DNA of 49,718 bases from an uncultured Oscillospiraceae bacterium (lineage in GTDB: Bacteria; Bacillota; Clostridia; Oscillospirales; Ruminococcaceae). A program made the position numbers and the translations under genes. The notes under the pieces are model-generated. The model had not been told where the DNA came from. It searched no databases and saw nothing but the letters and a program-made list of their open reading frames with translations. This document shows, piece by piece, positions 1 to 8,545 of this stretch (positions within the stretch are counted from its first letter, which is position 1; each line of letters starts with the position of its first letter). The stretch covers positions 1 to 49,718 of the forward strand of contig CAJUMS010000012.1 in the NCBI GenBank assembly GCA_910587465.1. The letters run 5' to 3'.

Positions 1-56
1 GAAAATTAGATGAAATCTTCACTTTACCCCTTGACTTTTATTTGCAGGTCTTAATT

Positions 57-252
57 TAAAAAGCAAGTCTCGCACCGGGCAAATTCCCCGAGTGGAAGGT
101 AAATGCTCCTTAAATTTCTTTTCTCATTATACAATACTAATTTGTCCACTTAACACGGAATTTGCCACGGCTTAGCGAATTTGCGGACTTTCCGCTCCGT
201 TTTGCTACGTTACAAGTCCGCAAACCTGCTTGCTTGCAAGACTTGCCCTGCG
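57..252. repeat. Intergenic inverted-repeat element, copy A
   Basis: A non-coding stretch bounded by near-perfect inverted repeats: GCAAGTCTCGCA at 63-74 and TGCAAGACTTGC at 235-246 (11 of 12 bases complementary). Inside it, an 11-bp perfect stem pairs 180-190 (TTTGCGGACTT) with 214-224. The left end, with CTCGCACCGG at 70-79, is shared with copies near 4830, 14404, 15203 and 21628. No convincing gene lies in bases 1-332. Confidence 0.5.
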
Positions 253-295
253 ACCCGCAGAGTAACTTTGAATAAAACCAACCGCTGTCACGCAG

Positions 296-331
296 ATTTT
301 GGCGGTACACATTTGACAGCACCGCCAAAAA
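296..331. terminator. Hairpin downstream of dacF
   Basis: TTTTGGCGGT at 297-306 pairs with ACCGCCAAAA at 321-330 around a 14-base loop, directly after the dacF stop codon. The A/T flanks make it usable in either direction. It is the likely end of the minus-strand operon that starts near 4.9 kb, although the U-tract is built into the stem rather than trailing it. Confidence 0.5.
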
Positions 332-332
332 T

Positions 333-1445
333 CTATGCATAGATGCCGAAAACCGACAATATCTTCTGCCACACATTCAGCTTACCCTGCTCAGCGGAGA
401 CGTTCGTGTCCGCGTACAGCGGCACCGACCATACGGTCTTACCGTCAAGTATAAACTCGATACTGCCGAGCACGTCGCCCTTCAGCACGTCGTTATACAC
501 CATTCTCGGCAGCAATACGCGCCTTTCGAGCCTTGTCCGCTGTTCGGAAGTGAGCGACATGGTCACGCTGTCCGCATAGACCCCGACAGTCCGCCCCGTT
601 CCCGCTATCGCGACCTTAGCCGAACAGCCAGTCTCCAGCGGATACGCGCTTATTTGCGTGAACCCGTAGTCCAGCATTTTAGTATGATCGTTCCAGTCGT
701 CGCCCGCATTGAGCGTTACCGCGATAAGCGTTACGCCGTCGCGTTCGGCAGCCGAGACGAGACACCTACGCGCGTTGTCGGTAAAGCCCGTTTTCACGCC
801 GATAGCGCCCTCGTACCGCCTTAACATCTTGTTGGAGTTGTACAGAGTGCGCCTGTACGGCGGATTTCCGAACTCTACCTCCGCCGATTGGCACTTTACG
901 ATCTCGCGGAACACCTCGTTCCTCATCGCGTAAGCCGTCAGCAAGGCGAGCTCTCGAGCGGTGGTATAGTGCCCCTGCGCATCAAGTCCCGAAGGCGTCG
1001 CAAAATGCGTATTCGTCAGTCCCAACTCGGCAGCCTTGTCGTTCATCAGCTTGACAAACGCGGAAATACTCCCCGAAACGGACACCGCGGCGGCGTTCGC
1101 CGCATCGTTGCCCGACGGCAGCAATATACCGTACAGCAGATCGCGCCGCGAGACGCGGTCGCCCTCGCGCAAGCCCATAGTCGTGCCCTCGACCATTATC
1201 GCCATGGTATCCACGGTGAATTCGCGGTCAAGGTCGCCCGATTCTATCGTCAATATCGCCGTCATTATCTTGGTCGTTGACGCCATGGCGCGCTGCTCGT
1301 CAGCGTTTTTCTCGTACAGCACCGTGCCCGTCTCCGCCTCGATAACGATAGCGCTCACCGCCGATGTGCTCACAGCCAATACGTTTACGGTGAAGATCGG
1401 CAGTATTATCGCCAAAGTAACAATAAAAGCAATTATTTTTTTCAT
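333..1445 (-). CDS. dacF: D-alanyl-D-alanine carboxypeptidase (DacF/PBP5-like)
   Basis: A 370-residue serine DD-carboxypeptidase that trims the terminal D-alanine from peptidoglycan stem peptides outside the membrane. A signal peptide (residues 1-24) is followed by the peptidase S11 domain with all three signatures: STTK (nucleophile Ser and general-base Lys, about residue 56), SGN (about 110) and KTG (about 216). A PBP5-type C-terminal domain follows, and the end (VWQKILSVFGIYA) looks like an amphipathic membrane anchor. ATG at 1445 has GGGGTGAG upstream. It is the last gene of the M50-scpA-scpB-DUF2953-ytfJ operon. Together with ytfJ and scpAB, a sporulation-linked DacF role is more likely than a vegetative DacA role, but that part is inference. 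Confidence 0.93.
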   Translation of the reverse strand: MKKIIAFIVTLAIILPIFTVNVLAVSTSAVSAIVIEAETGTVLYEKNADEQRAMASTTKIMTAILTIESGDLDREFTVDTMAIMVEGTTMGLREGDRVSRRDLLYGILLPSGNDAANAAAVSVSGSISAFVKLMNDKAAELGLTNTHFATPSGLDAQGHYTTARELALLTAYAMRNEVFREIVKCQSAEVEFGNPPYRRTLYNSNKMLRRYEGAIGVKTGFTDNARRCLVSAAERDGVTLIAVTLNAGDDWNDHTKMLDYGFTQISAYPLETGCSAKVAIAGTGRTVGVYADSVTMSLTSEQRTRLERRVLLPRMVYNDVLKGDVLGSIEFILDGKTVWSVPLYADTNVSAEQGKLNVWQKILSVFGIYA

Positions 1446-1500
1446 CAGCTCACCCCGTTAAAATTTTTTTCAACAGGTATTGTGCACCGATTTTTACAAA

Positions 1501-1875
1501 TTATTCCTTATTTTCGTCCGACTTCTTCATACCCTTTAGCTTTTCGATAAGCCCCGGGATAGCGTCAATTACGCCCTCTATGGGGGAGGTCTTTCCGCCA
1601 AGCTCCATAAGCTGAACGTCGCCGTCCGACTTGATAACGATAAACGCCACGGGCTTTACGGTAACGCCCGCACCCGAGCCGCCCGCAAACTTCTCCGCTA
1701 CAGCCGTCGGAAGGTCGCTGCCGCCCGACGCAAAGCCGAACGAGACCTTGGAAACGGGGATTATCGTAGTCCCCTCGGGTGAGCTGATAGGGTCGCCGAT
1801 AATGGTGTTTACGTCCACCATTTCGCGGATCTTCTCCATAGAAACTCCCATAATGCCCTCGATAGGATGTGCCAT
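1501..1875 (-). CDS. ytfJ: Sporulation protein YtfJ/GerW family
   Basis: 124 residues of the YtfJ (GerW) family. It opens with the typical MAHPIEGIMG, carries a central Gly/Ser-rich strand (FGFASGGSD) and ends in a charged tail. Family members are made in the forespore in Bacillus and are needed for efficient spore germination; the biochemical function is not settled. ATG at 1875 is preceded by GAAAGGAG. The position between a DUF2953 gene and dacF is a recurring clostridial arrangement. Confidence 0.9.
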   Translation of the reverse strand: MAHPIEGIMGVSMEKIREMVDVNTIIGDPISSPEGTTIIPVSKVSFGFASGGSDLPTAVAEKFAGGSGAGVTVKPVAFIVIKSDGDVQLMELGGKTSPIEGVIDAIPGLIEKLKGMKKSDENKE

Positions 1876-1927
1876 AATTAACTCCTTTCAAAACCGCAAT
1901 GCATACCTTTTAAATATACATTATATA

Positions 1928-2653
1928 TTACTTCTTAATGAACTTATCAACAGCCGACTTTGCCTCGCCGTGGGAGCGGTAATATCTTATCGCCCTACCG
2001 AGCAGCGTGAACACAAAAGCCAACGCGGCGATCAATGTAAGCCTTGCCTCGCAGTGACATTCGGCGATGTTTTTTTCGCTCTGAAAATCTACTCCGATAT
2101 GCAGGTCGTCAACGGGTTTCAGCGTGAAAAAGCTGTCTATCCAACCCAGTGCATTCCCGACGAGGATATTCATCCGCCCGTAGTTCAGCGCAGCCTTTGC
2201 CGCATCATCTCCGCCGCAGACGATCTCAAGACCGAGATGAGATATTCTCGTCCGCTTGAGCAGCTTTTTCAGCGGCCTTCCGAGACTGTCCAACACCAGC
2301 TTTACCACCTCAAAAATATCACCGAGAGTTTTCTTCTTTTCGGGCTTTTCCTCCGTTTTTTTTGAATTGCTACCGGACTTTTTCTCGGGGACTTCTTCGC
2401 TCTCGGAAGCAGTTCCGCCGACCTCGGAGGTCTCGGCTGCCTCTGTTGCCTTGATTGCAGACTTTGCGGCTTTCTTCGCTTTCTTATCCTTTTTACGGGT
2501 CTTTTTCTTTTTCGCGGGTATCTTCACTATCGTAAAGAACAGATAGCTTATCCTTAAATAAATATCCCCGCGAAAGTCAAAAATAACCGTCACATTGCAC
2601 AAAAGCAGGATCAGCAGCACAATAAGCACCGCACCTGCTATTATCCAACCCAA
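1928..2653 (-). CDS. DUF2953 domain protein with N-terminal membrane anchor
   Basis: 241 residues. One hydrophobic helix (about 2-20) is followed by a short soluble stretch, a very Lys/Glu/Ser-rich low-complexity linker (about 48-108) and a conserved C-terminal domain (GLEIVCGGDDAAKAALNYG, then VDDLHIGVDFQSEK) that matches DUF2953. The start is TTG at 2653 with GGAGG seven bases upstream; the nearby ATG is out of frame and stops at once. DUF2953 genes commonly sit beside ytfJ, so a spore-envelope role is plausible, but the function is unknown. Confidence 0.8.
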   Translation of the reverse strand: MGWIIAGAVLIVLLILLLCNVTVIFDFRGDIYLRISYLFFTIVKIPAKKKKTRKKDKKAKKAAKSAIKATEAAETSEVGGTASESEEVPEKKSGSNSKKTEEKPEKKKTLGDIFEVVKLVLDSLGRPLKKLLKRTRISHLGLEIVCGGDDAAKAALNYGRMNILVGNALGWIDSFFTLKPVDDLHIGVDFQSEKNIAECHCEARLTLIAALAFVFTLLGRAIRYYRSHGEAKSAVDKFIKK

Positions 2654-2689
2654 AACATCACCTCCGGATATATGTCACTCGGAAGTATC

Positions 2690-3286
2690 TCACGTGGTGT
2701 CAGCGCTCACGGCCTCGCTATCCTCACCGAAGCTCGTCATTTCCTCGTACTCGTCAAAGTCGATCTGATCCGTACTTCCGGGTATCGGCGGCAGATTTTC
2801 GAGACTGTTCAGCCCGAAGCACCTCAGAAACGTATCCGTAGTCCTGTACGCTATCGGTCTGCCGGGCACATCGTTCAGCCTGCCATGCTCCTCGAGAAGA
2901 TCGCGCTCGGTAAGGCTGCGCACCACGCCCGAGCTGTCCACTCCGCGCACCTGATCTATAAATCCGCGCGTTACGGGCTGATTGTACGCGACTATCGCCA
3001 GAACCTCCAGCGCCGCGGGTGACAGAGGCGTTTGCCTGCGCGTTTCCATTGCCGTCTTGATATACCGCGCGAATTCGGGCTTTGTCATCATCTGATAGCT
3101 GTCGCCGAGCTTTCCTATCGTGAACGCGCTTCCCTGCTCGCTGTAACGGTCATTAAGGCGCTCCACTATGCGTTCCACGGTCTCCTTTTCGATCTCCGCG
3201 GCAGCTGCGAGCTTGTCTGCTTCGATAGGCTCTCCGTGCGCGAAAAGCACCGCCTCAACAGCCGCCATTCCCTCGCTGAATTTCAC
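2690..3286 (-). CDS. scpB: Segregation and condensation protein B
   Basis: 198 residues, ScpB family: two tandem winged-helix domains. The conserved core (TPLSPAALEVLAIVAYNQP, about residues 87-105, then RGVDSSGVV) is clear. ScpB dimers bind ScpA and complete the Smc condensin ring that compacts and segregates the chromosome. The start is GTG at 3286, overlapping the scpA stop (GTGA), so translation is coupled. The acidic C-terminal tail is not conserved. Confidence 0.95.
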   Translation of the reverse strand: MKFSEGMAAVEAVLFAHGEPIEADKLAAAAEIEKETVERIVERLNDRYSEQGSAFTIGKLGDSYQMMTKPEFARYIKTAMETRRQTPLSPAALEVLAIVAYNQPVTRGFIDQVRGVDSSGVVRSLTERDLLEEHGRLNDVPGRPIAYRTTDTFLRCFGLNSLENLPPIPGSTDQIDFDEYEEMTSFGEDSEAVSADTT

Positions 3287-4047
3287 TCGCCGACCTCCCC
3301 GCTCTCCTCGTCGTTTACGTTATTTTCAAGCGCCGCAAGCGCTCTCGCTCTGTCCTCGGAAGTCGCGAGACGTACGCTCGTGCCGTCCTCCGAGATGATT
3401 ATCCTGCCGTCCTTTGACAGCTCGAGTATCGCCAGAAAAGTCGCGACCTTTCGCGAACGCGGCTGACCCTGATACAGCTCGCCAAGCGTTACCGTGTGAT
3501 TTTGCCGCAGACTTTTCAGTATTGAGAACACACCCGTGAATACGGTCACGTAGCTTTTCTCAACGACGGGCGCGGGCGGACGCATATTAAACGATGCCTT
3601 GCGCCGCGAACGTTCCGATATCGCACTGTACGCGAGCAGTATCTCCTCGGGCTGATGAGTAAGCCGATAGGTATTGTCGATATCTATTTGTACGGGCTCG
3701 CGTACAAATATAGTATCGCCCTGAAACCGCCGTTTCAGTCTGCCCGCCATGGTCTTACAAAGCGCCAGCTCGATAAGCGCACCCTGCAGCTCACGTTTCA
3801 TCTGTTCGGCTTCCTCTTTCGGCAGCAGCGCCGCTGATTTTATCAGTATCAGCCGCGCCGCCATTTCGAGAAAGTCCGACGTGACCTCGATATCCGCCTC
3901 GGTCATACGCTCGAGATACAGCATAAACTGGTCGAGCAGCACGGTTATCTCGATATCCTGAATGTTCAGCTTATGCTTCTGAATAAGCATTAACATCAGA
4001 TCAAGAGGTCCCTCAAAGATTTCCAGCTTAAAATTAAGTTCCGTCAT
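3283..4047 (-). CDS. scpA: Segregation and condensation protein A
   Basis: 254-residue kleisin. The N-terminus (FKLEIFEGPLDLMLMLIQKH) is the ScpA signature that binds the Smc neck, and the C-terminal winged helix (VATFLAILELSKDGRI) binds the Smc cap. The length is normal for the family. It begins three bases after the M50 protease stop without a strong ribosome site of its own, suggesting coupled translation, and overlaps scpB at its end. Confidence 0.95.
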   Translation of the reverse strand: MTELNFKLEIFEGPLDLMLMLIQKHKLNIQDIEITVLLDQFMLYLERMTEADIEVTSDFLEMAARLILIKSAALLPKEEAEQMKRELQGALIELALCKTMAGRLKRRFQGDTIFVREPVQIDIDNTYRLTHQPEEILLAYSAISERSRRKASFNMRPPAPVVEKSYVTVFTGVFSILKSLRQNHTVTLGELYQGQPRSRKVATFLAILELSKDGRIIISEDGTSVRLATSEDRARALAALENNVNDEESGEVGE

Positions 4048-4050
4048 AAT

Positions 4051-4806
4051 TTAACAAATGAACCTCGTTATCAGATCAAGGAACGTCCATATCGCGTTTT
4101 CAAGGAACATCAGCGGTCTGTCCAGAACGTTGGAGATAAGCAGCACGAATACGATAAAATGGATTATCTGCCCGTTCTTCTCCATAAAAAACAACGCCTT
4201 GGCGGGCAGAAAACTAGACAGAATGTGATATCCGTCGAACGGAGGAATCGGGATAAGATTGAATATCCCGAGGAATATGTTTATCTGAACTATCTGACCA
4301 AGTCCGATCAGGATATAACCGACCGTCGGCTGAAAAACATAATTGTAAACGACCATAGCGTCGGAACCGAAATTTCCCGAAACAGGCGCCGCCTCAAGCG
4401 GTACGCCCACGGCAACGACCACTATCTTCTCGATAAGCATGACGATAAGCGCGAGCAGGATATTCGACAACGGTCCCGCCAGCGACACCAACACGTTCGC
4501 GGTACGCATTGAGGTCTTGCGGCAGTTGCGCAGGTCTACGGGTGTGGGCTTTGCCCAGCCTATGCAGCATATGCACATACATATCGCGCCCATGGGGTCG
4601 ATATGAGCGAGAGGGTTAAGCGTAACTCTTCCCTGCCGCTCCGCGGTATCGTCGCCGAGAATTTTCGCCACCAGCGCGTGCGCACATTCATGTATCGGAA
4701 AGCACAGAAAAATGATCACGAATACCGAGAAAAATCTGATTATGACCTCAAGCAAGTCGCATTTTCCCGCAAAAAAATCGAATAAATATAATAAAGCGCC
4801 CTTCAC
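4051..4806 (-). CDS. Site-2-type M50 zinc metalloprotease
   Basis: 251-residue polytopic membrane protein of the minimal M50 (YwhC/RseP-like, no PDZ) class. HECAH (about residues 40-44) is the zinc and catalytic motif, and NLIPIPPFDG (about 184-193) carries the third zinc ligand. Substrates are unknown; relatives cleave membrane-embedded anti-sigma factors or small membrane proteins. Translation starts at GTG 4806 with TAGGAGGAC upstream. It is the first gene of the scpAB operon, a common clostridial order. Confidence 0.9.
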   Translation of the reverse strand: MKGALLYLFDFFAGKCDLLEVIIRFFSVFVIIFLCFPIHECAHALVAKILGDDTAERQGRVTLNPLAHIDPMGAICMCICCIGWAKPTPVDLRNCRKTSMRTANVLVSLAGPLSNILLALIVMLIEKIVVVAVGVPLEAAPVSGNFGSDAMVVYNYVFQPTVGYILIGLGQIVQINIFLGIFNLIPIPPFDGYHILSSFLPAKALFFMEKNGQIIHFIVFVLLISNVLDRPLMFLENAIWTFLDLITRFIC

Positions 4807-4821
4807 TTTGTCCTCCTAATT

Positions 4822-4900
4822 TTAAAAAGCTTCGCAATTTCGGCGAGCCACACTCCGTTCGCCTTTGCTCCGCTTGCTCGTCAAAAATCTTGTTGTCGAT
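4822..4900. repeat. Intergenic repeat element, copy E (partial)
   Basis: TTTAAAAAGCTTCGCAATTTCGG, a divergent form of the left end of the intergenic repeat family, followed by GC-rich sequence with CTCCG and GCTTGCTCG blocks like those at 190-240. It lies in the 5' leader of the M50-scpAB operon, just before the ribosome site, the same position the family occupies at cysE, cysS and gatA. A matching right end is not clear. Confidence 0.3.
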
Positions 4901-4921
4901 TGCTAAAGATATACAATATAT

Positions 4922-4950
4922 ATTATAACCCAATTTGTCATTTATTTCAA
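4922..4950 (-). promoter_or_regulatory. Sigma-A-type promoter of the M50-scpAB operon
   Basis: On the minus strand TTGAAA (4950-4945), a 17-base spacer and TATAAT (4927-4922). The transcript would start near 4915 and carry about 110 bases of leader that includes repeat copy E. Confidence 0.7.
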
Positions 4951-5011
4951 GGGGTATTTGTGAATTTTTACAAAAAATTATCCTCTCCCGCAATTTGAGA
5001 GAGGACAGCCG

Positions 5012-5806
5012 CTATTTTATTTTATCCACTATCTCGCTCAGCACGTCCACGGAGTTTTTCAGCTCTTCAAATTCACCGTAATTGTCACGGTAAAGCTCCA
5101 CGATGAACGCGCCGTTGTAGCCATGCGAGAACATCTTCCGCGCAAACGTTGTAAAATCGAACTTCCCCTTTCCGACAGGAAGACAGTCGCGGCTCTCGTC
5201 GCCGTCAGAGAGGTGACAATGCACGATACTGTCGCTGAGCGAGTCGATGTATTCAAGCGGATTTTCGCCGCTGCGCCGCGCCTGCTTCAAGTCAAGCACG
5301 AACTTCGCGTTATCACCAAGCTCGCGTTTCATCATCTTTAAAAAATCCAGCCGTCCCGACAGACAGTAATGCACGTTCTCCTGCGCGACGGTTATGCCGT
5401 ATTCCCTGCCGACCTCGCTCAGCATGCGGAACTGGTCCAGATAATGCGACACCGTGCACTTGCTGCTCAGTATCGCGCCGTGCAGCACGAACACCTTAGC
5501 GCCGAGTTTGTTCATACCGCCGAAAAATCCGCTGTACATCTCGACCATTTCCTCGATGCGCCTGTCGTAGGTCGAAAACAGGAACACGCTCTCCATCGGC
5601 GACGAGAACGGGTGAAACGACGTTACGGTCATTCCGTTCTTATCGCGGATATCGCACATCTGCGAAATATAAGGCTCTCCCGCCTCGCGCGTCGAGTTCG
5701 CGAAGACCTCCGCGCTTTTCACGCCAAGCCGCGCTATCTCCGCAAAAGCGTCCTCGACGTGCAGTGGATATAATGAAGCCGTTGAGACACCGATATTTAT
5801 TTTCAT
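5012..5806 (-). CDS. Sugar phosphate isomerase/epimerase (xylose isomerase-like TIM barrel)
   Basis: 264 residues from ATG at 5806, which has GTGAGGA upstream; an in-frame ATG 81 bases earlier lies in AT-rich DNA without a ribosome site. It is a TIM barrel of the AP-endonuclease-2 family: metal-ligand-type residues appear in VAQENVHYC, FVLDLKQAR, HCHLSDGD and the closing AFIVELY. Members isomerise or epimerise sugars or act on inositol derivatives; the substrate cannot be read from the sequence. It stands alone between the scpAB operon and the divergent yetF-type gene. Confidence 0.82.
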   Translation of the reverse strand: MKINIGVSTASLYPLHVEDAFAEIARLGVKSAEVFANSTREAGEPYISQMCDIRDKNGMTVTSFHPFSSPMESVFLFSTYDRRIEEMVEMYSGFFGGMNKLGAKVFVLHGAILSSKCTVSHYLDQFRMLSEVGREYGITVAQENVHYCLSGRLDFLKMMKRELGDNAKFVLDLKQARRSGENPLEYIDSLSDSIVHCHLSDGDESRDCLPVGKGKFDFTTFARKMFSHGYNGAFIVELYRDNYGEFEELKNSVDVLSEIVDKIK

Positions 5807-5934
5807 GAAAGTATCCTCACTGTATGAAATATCTCTTGTTAAAATTATAACATATTTCAACGGAAAAATCAAGAATATTTTTAACATTTTGCCAAATACT
5901 ATTTTAAAATATTTTCAAAAAAAGGAGTGTTTAT

Positions 5935-6606
5935 ATGGCAATCGTTTTAATCAGAGCGGTCATTTTATACATCGTCATCACCTTTTCACTGAGGCTTATG
6001 GGCAAGCGGCAGCTCGGGGAATTACAGCCGTCGGAGCTTGTAGTCACGATACTCATCTCGAATATCGCCGCGATACCCGTCGAAGACAGCTCCGTGCCTA
6101 TGATAATGGGCATAGTCCCTATCTTAACTTTAGTATGTCTTGACGTTATAATGTCTGGAATAATGCTCAAATCCGCAAAGGTGCGCAAGCTGATGATCGG
6201 CAGTCCGCGCATTATCATTTCCGAGGGCGACATTCTCCAGAAGGAAATGAAACGCCTGCGCTACACAGTCGACGACCTTACCGAGGCAATGCGCGAGCAG
6301 CAGATATTCGACATAACGCAGATACACTACGCGATAGTTGAGACAACAGGCAAGATAAACTTCCTGCTGAAAAAGGACTATCAGCCTGCCGAAAAGCAGG
6401 ACGTTCAAGCGGGCGGCAGCACCGACAATCCGCCATCGGTAATTATCCGCGACGGTATCACCGACAACGAACAGCTCCGTTTGCTCGGTCTAGGCGAGCA
6501 GTGGCTGACGAAAATTCTCCGCGAGAACAACGTCGGTATAAAGGGCGTGTTCCTCATGACCGCCGACCGTAACGGCAACCATACCATAGTAAAAAAGGCG
6601 GGGTGA
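5935..6606 (+). CDS. YetF/DUF421 family membrane protein
   Basis: 223 residues: three N-terminal transmembrane helices with the family motif RLMGKRQLGELQPSELVVT (about residues 20-38), then a cytoplasmic YetF domain split by a Gly/Ser insert (about 158-166). Spore-formers carry many paralogues, some affecting germination, but the molecular role is unknown. A strong AAAGGAG precedes ATG 5935. The next gene starts four bases after the stop, so the pair is co-transcribed. Confidence 0.88.
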   Translation: MAIVLIRAVILYIVITFSLRLMGKRQLGELQPSELVVTILISNIAAIPVEDSSVPMIMGIVPILTLVCLDVIMSGIMLKSAKVRKLMIGSPRIIISEGDILQKEMKRLRYTVDDLTEAMREQQIFDITQIHYAIVETTGKINFLLKKDYQPAEKQDVQAGGSTDNPPSVIIRDGITDNEQLRLLGLGEQWLTKILRENNVGIKGVFLMTADRNGNHTIVKKAG

Positions 6607-6610
6607 GCGT

Positions 6611-6988
6611 ATGAACAGAATAATTATTAGCATTGTAATACTCGGCGTTATGTCGGTGTGCTGCTTTATGTCGGTAGGCTATGTGGACAGCTTTACCGAC
6701 ATGCTCTGCGACAAAATAAACGAGGTGGAAAAGGCTTTCGAGGAGCAAGACAAGGAACGCTCATCCAAAGCCGCCGAGGAGCTTTTAAACGAATGGAATG
6801 ACTTTCTCGACATGGCGATACTTGTAAACGATCTTGGCCATTCTCTTGAGATAACCAGCTCCATAGCCGAGGTTTATTCATTCGCTCAGGAGCAGAACGA
6901 GGAGCTTTACGCCGCTTGCGACCGCGCTCAGGCGCAGATAAAGATGTTCCGCGATATGCAGACGCCGACTCTGTGGAAGATATTGTAA
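6611..6988 (+). CDS. DUF4363 family protein
   Basis: 125 residues with one N-terminal signal/anchor helix (about 3-20) and an otherwise helical, charged body (DKINEVEKAFEEQDKERSSK). It matches the DUF4363 pattern, a family that repeatedly follows yetF-type genes in Clostridia. It probably sits on the outer face of the membrane as a partner of the preceding gene; no catalytic motif is visible. Confidence 0.75.
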   Translation: MNRIIISIVILGVMSVCCFMSVGYVDSFTDMLCDKINEVEKAFEEQDKERSSKAAEELLNEWNDFLDMAILVNDLGHSLEITSSIAEVYSFAQEQNEELYAACDRAQAQIKMFRDMQTPTLWKIL

Positions 6989-6996
6989 ATTCTTCG

Positions 6997-7026
6997 TGAA
7001 TAAAATTCCTTTATCGTGAAAAAATA
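6997..7026 (+). promoter_or_regulatory. Weak candidate sigma-G promoter of the ger operon
   Basis: TGAATA (6997-7002) matches the sigma-G -35 box, and 17 bases later AAAAATA (7020-7026) matches four of seven positions of CATACTA. The placement suits a forespore-expressed germinant receptor operon, but the -10 match is poor. Confidence 0.25.
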
Positions 7027-7053
7027 GAGACGATAAGTTGATAGGAGAATACA

Positions 7054-8544
7054 ATGGAAGAAAATGTAAATACAAGATTATCCCCCGAGCTGTCCGTGGA
7101 TATATCGTTGGACAGGAACTTGGAGAACATCAAAATATACACCGACAACTCCTCCGATGTCATTATCAAAACCGGAATGGTCTGCGGGAACAGGCTCGCG
7201 GTGCTGACCTGCGAAGGAATGACGGGAACGGATACCCTCGCCGAGCTTATATACGGCAAGCTGAATGATCTTGCGAACCGTGAAATAATGCTGCCCGAAA
7301 CGCTTATGTCCTGCTTTTTCGAGGTGTATATGATGGCTGCCGAGCAGCTTAATTTAACGAATCTCGGAGATCTGGTACTGAAAATGCAGTCGGGATTTGC
7401 CGTGATACTCGTCGACGGCTGCACACGCGCCATCGGCATCGGCATACAGGGCTACAAATCGCGCGGTATCGACGAGCCGTCAAGCGAGCTTAATGTCCGC
7501 GGCTCTCGCGAGGGCTTTGTTGAGGTCATACGCACAAATATGTCTATGATACGCCGCCGCATCAAATCGCCTACCTTGGTATTCGAGCTGCAAACGCTTG
7601 GCGACCGCTCCAATACGGACGTGTGCCTTTGCTATATCTCGGACAAGGTATCGCCCGAGCTGCTCGCGAACGTCAAGCAGCGGCTCAAGTCGGTCAATTT
7701 GAACACGATACTCGAAAGCGGCTATTTGCAGCCGTACTTCGAGGGTGACGGCGGTTGGTTCTTCTCGGAGTGCGGAACCTGCGAGCGTCCCGATACGTTC
7801 GCCGCTAAGCTCTATGAGGGGCGCGTGGGCATACTCGTGGACGGCACGCCGTTCGCGCTGGTCGTGCCGCACCTGTTTATCGAATGCTTTCAGACCCTCG
7901 ACGACTACACTCAAAAGCCGTTTTACGCGTTTTTCATAAGGCTGGTGCGGCTTTGCGCGTATTTTATAACGCTGTTTCTGCCCGGAGCGTATGTGGCGAT
8001 AGCGTCATATAATCCCGAAATGCTGCCGTCGGCGCTGATACTGAATTTAGCCGCCGCCGAGCAGACCGCGCCGTTCTCGCTTATGGTGGAATGTTTGTTT
8101 ATTCACTTTATGTACGAAATACTAAGGGAAGCGGGAATACGTCTGCCGCGTCCCATCGGTCACGCGATAGGCGTTGTAGGCGGTCTGGTCATCGGCGACA
8201 TCACGGTGAGCGCTGGACTTGTCGGAGCGCCTATGGTGCTTGTTGTGGCGCTGTCGGGACTGTGCAGCTTTGTAGTGCCGACGATGTACGAAAAGACGGT
8301 CGTGCTGCGGTTTTTATATATTATCGCGGGCGGCGTTTTCGGTCTGTACGGGCTGCTGATAATGGCCGGCGCGGTCGTGATAAAGATGTGTTCGCTCAAC
8401 ACCTACGGAATTCCCTATATGGCGCCGATATCGCCGTTCTCGCCTAAGGCGATGCGCGATATGCTCGTGAGGGTCGGGTGGAAGAAAATGGCTAAGGGAG
8501 ACGTCACCGTGCAGAGCTTAAACGGGGCAAAATCTGGGGGTTAA
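7054..8544 (+). CDS. gerA: Spore germination protein, GerA family A subunit
   Basis: 496 residues. The soluble N-terminal half has the GerA opening (NLENIKIYTDNSSDVIIK) and the conserved REGFVEVIRTNMSMIRRRI. The C-terminal half has about five membrane helices beginning near ARLVRLCAYFITLFLPGAY. A subunits of Ger receptors sit in the inner spore membrane and signal on germinant binding. ATG at 7054 is preceded by GATAGGAG. The B and C subunit genes follow directly, so this is one complete receptor operon; the germinant is not predictable. Confidence 0.93.
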   Translation: MEENVNTRLSPELSVDISLDRNLENIKIYTDNSSDVIIKTGMVCGNRLAVLTCEGMTGTDTLAELIYGKLNDLANREIMLPETLMSCFFEVYMMAAEQLNLTNLGDLVLKMQSGFAVILVDGCTRAIGIGIQGYKSRGIDEPSSELNVRGSREGFVEVIRTNMSMIRRRIKSPTLVFELQTLGDRSNTDVCLCYISDKVSPELLANVKQRLKSVNLNTILESGYLQPYFEGDGGWFFSECGTCERPDTFAAKLYEGRVGILVDGTPFALVVPHLFIECFQTLDDYTQKPFYAFFIRLVRLCAYFITLFLPGAYVAIASYNPEMLPSALILNLAAAEQTAPFSLMVECLFIHFMYEILREAGIRLPRPIGHAIGVVGGLVIGDITVSAGLVGAPMVLVVALSGLCSFVVPTMYEKTVVLRFLYIIAGGVFGLYGLLIMAGAVVIKMCSLNTYGIPYMAPISPFSPKAMRDMLVRVGWKKMAKGDVTVQSLNGAKSGG

Positions 8545-8545
8545 T

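Noticed and set aside
137..376. A 79-codon minus-strand frame at the left edge
   Set aside because: It overlaps the dacF end and the repeat element with its 11-bp stem, has no ribosome site and non-protein-like composition.
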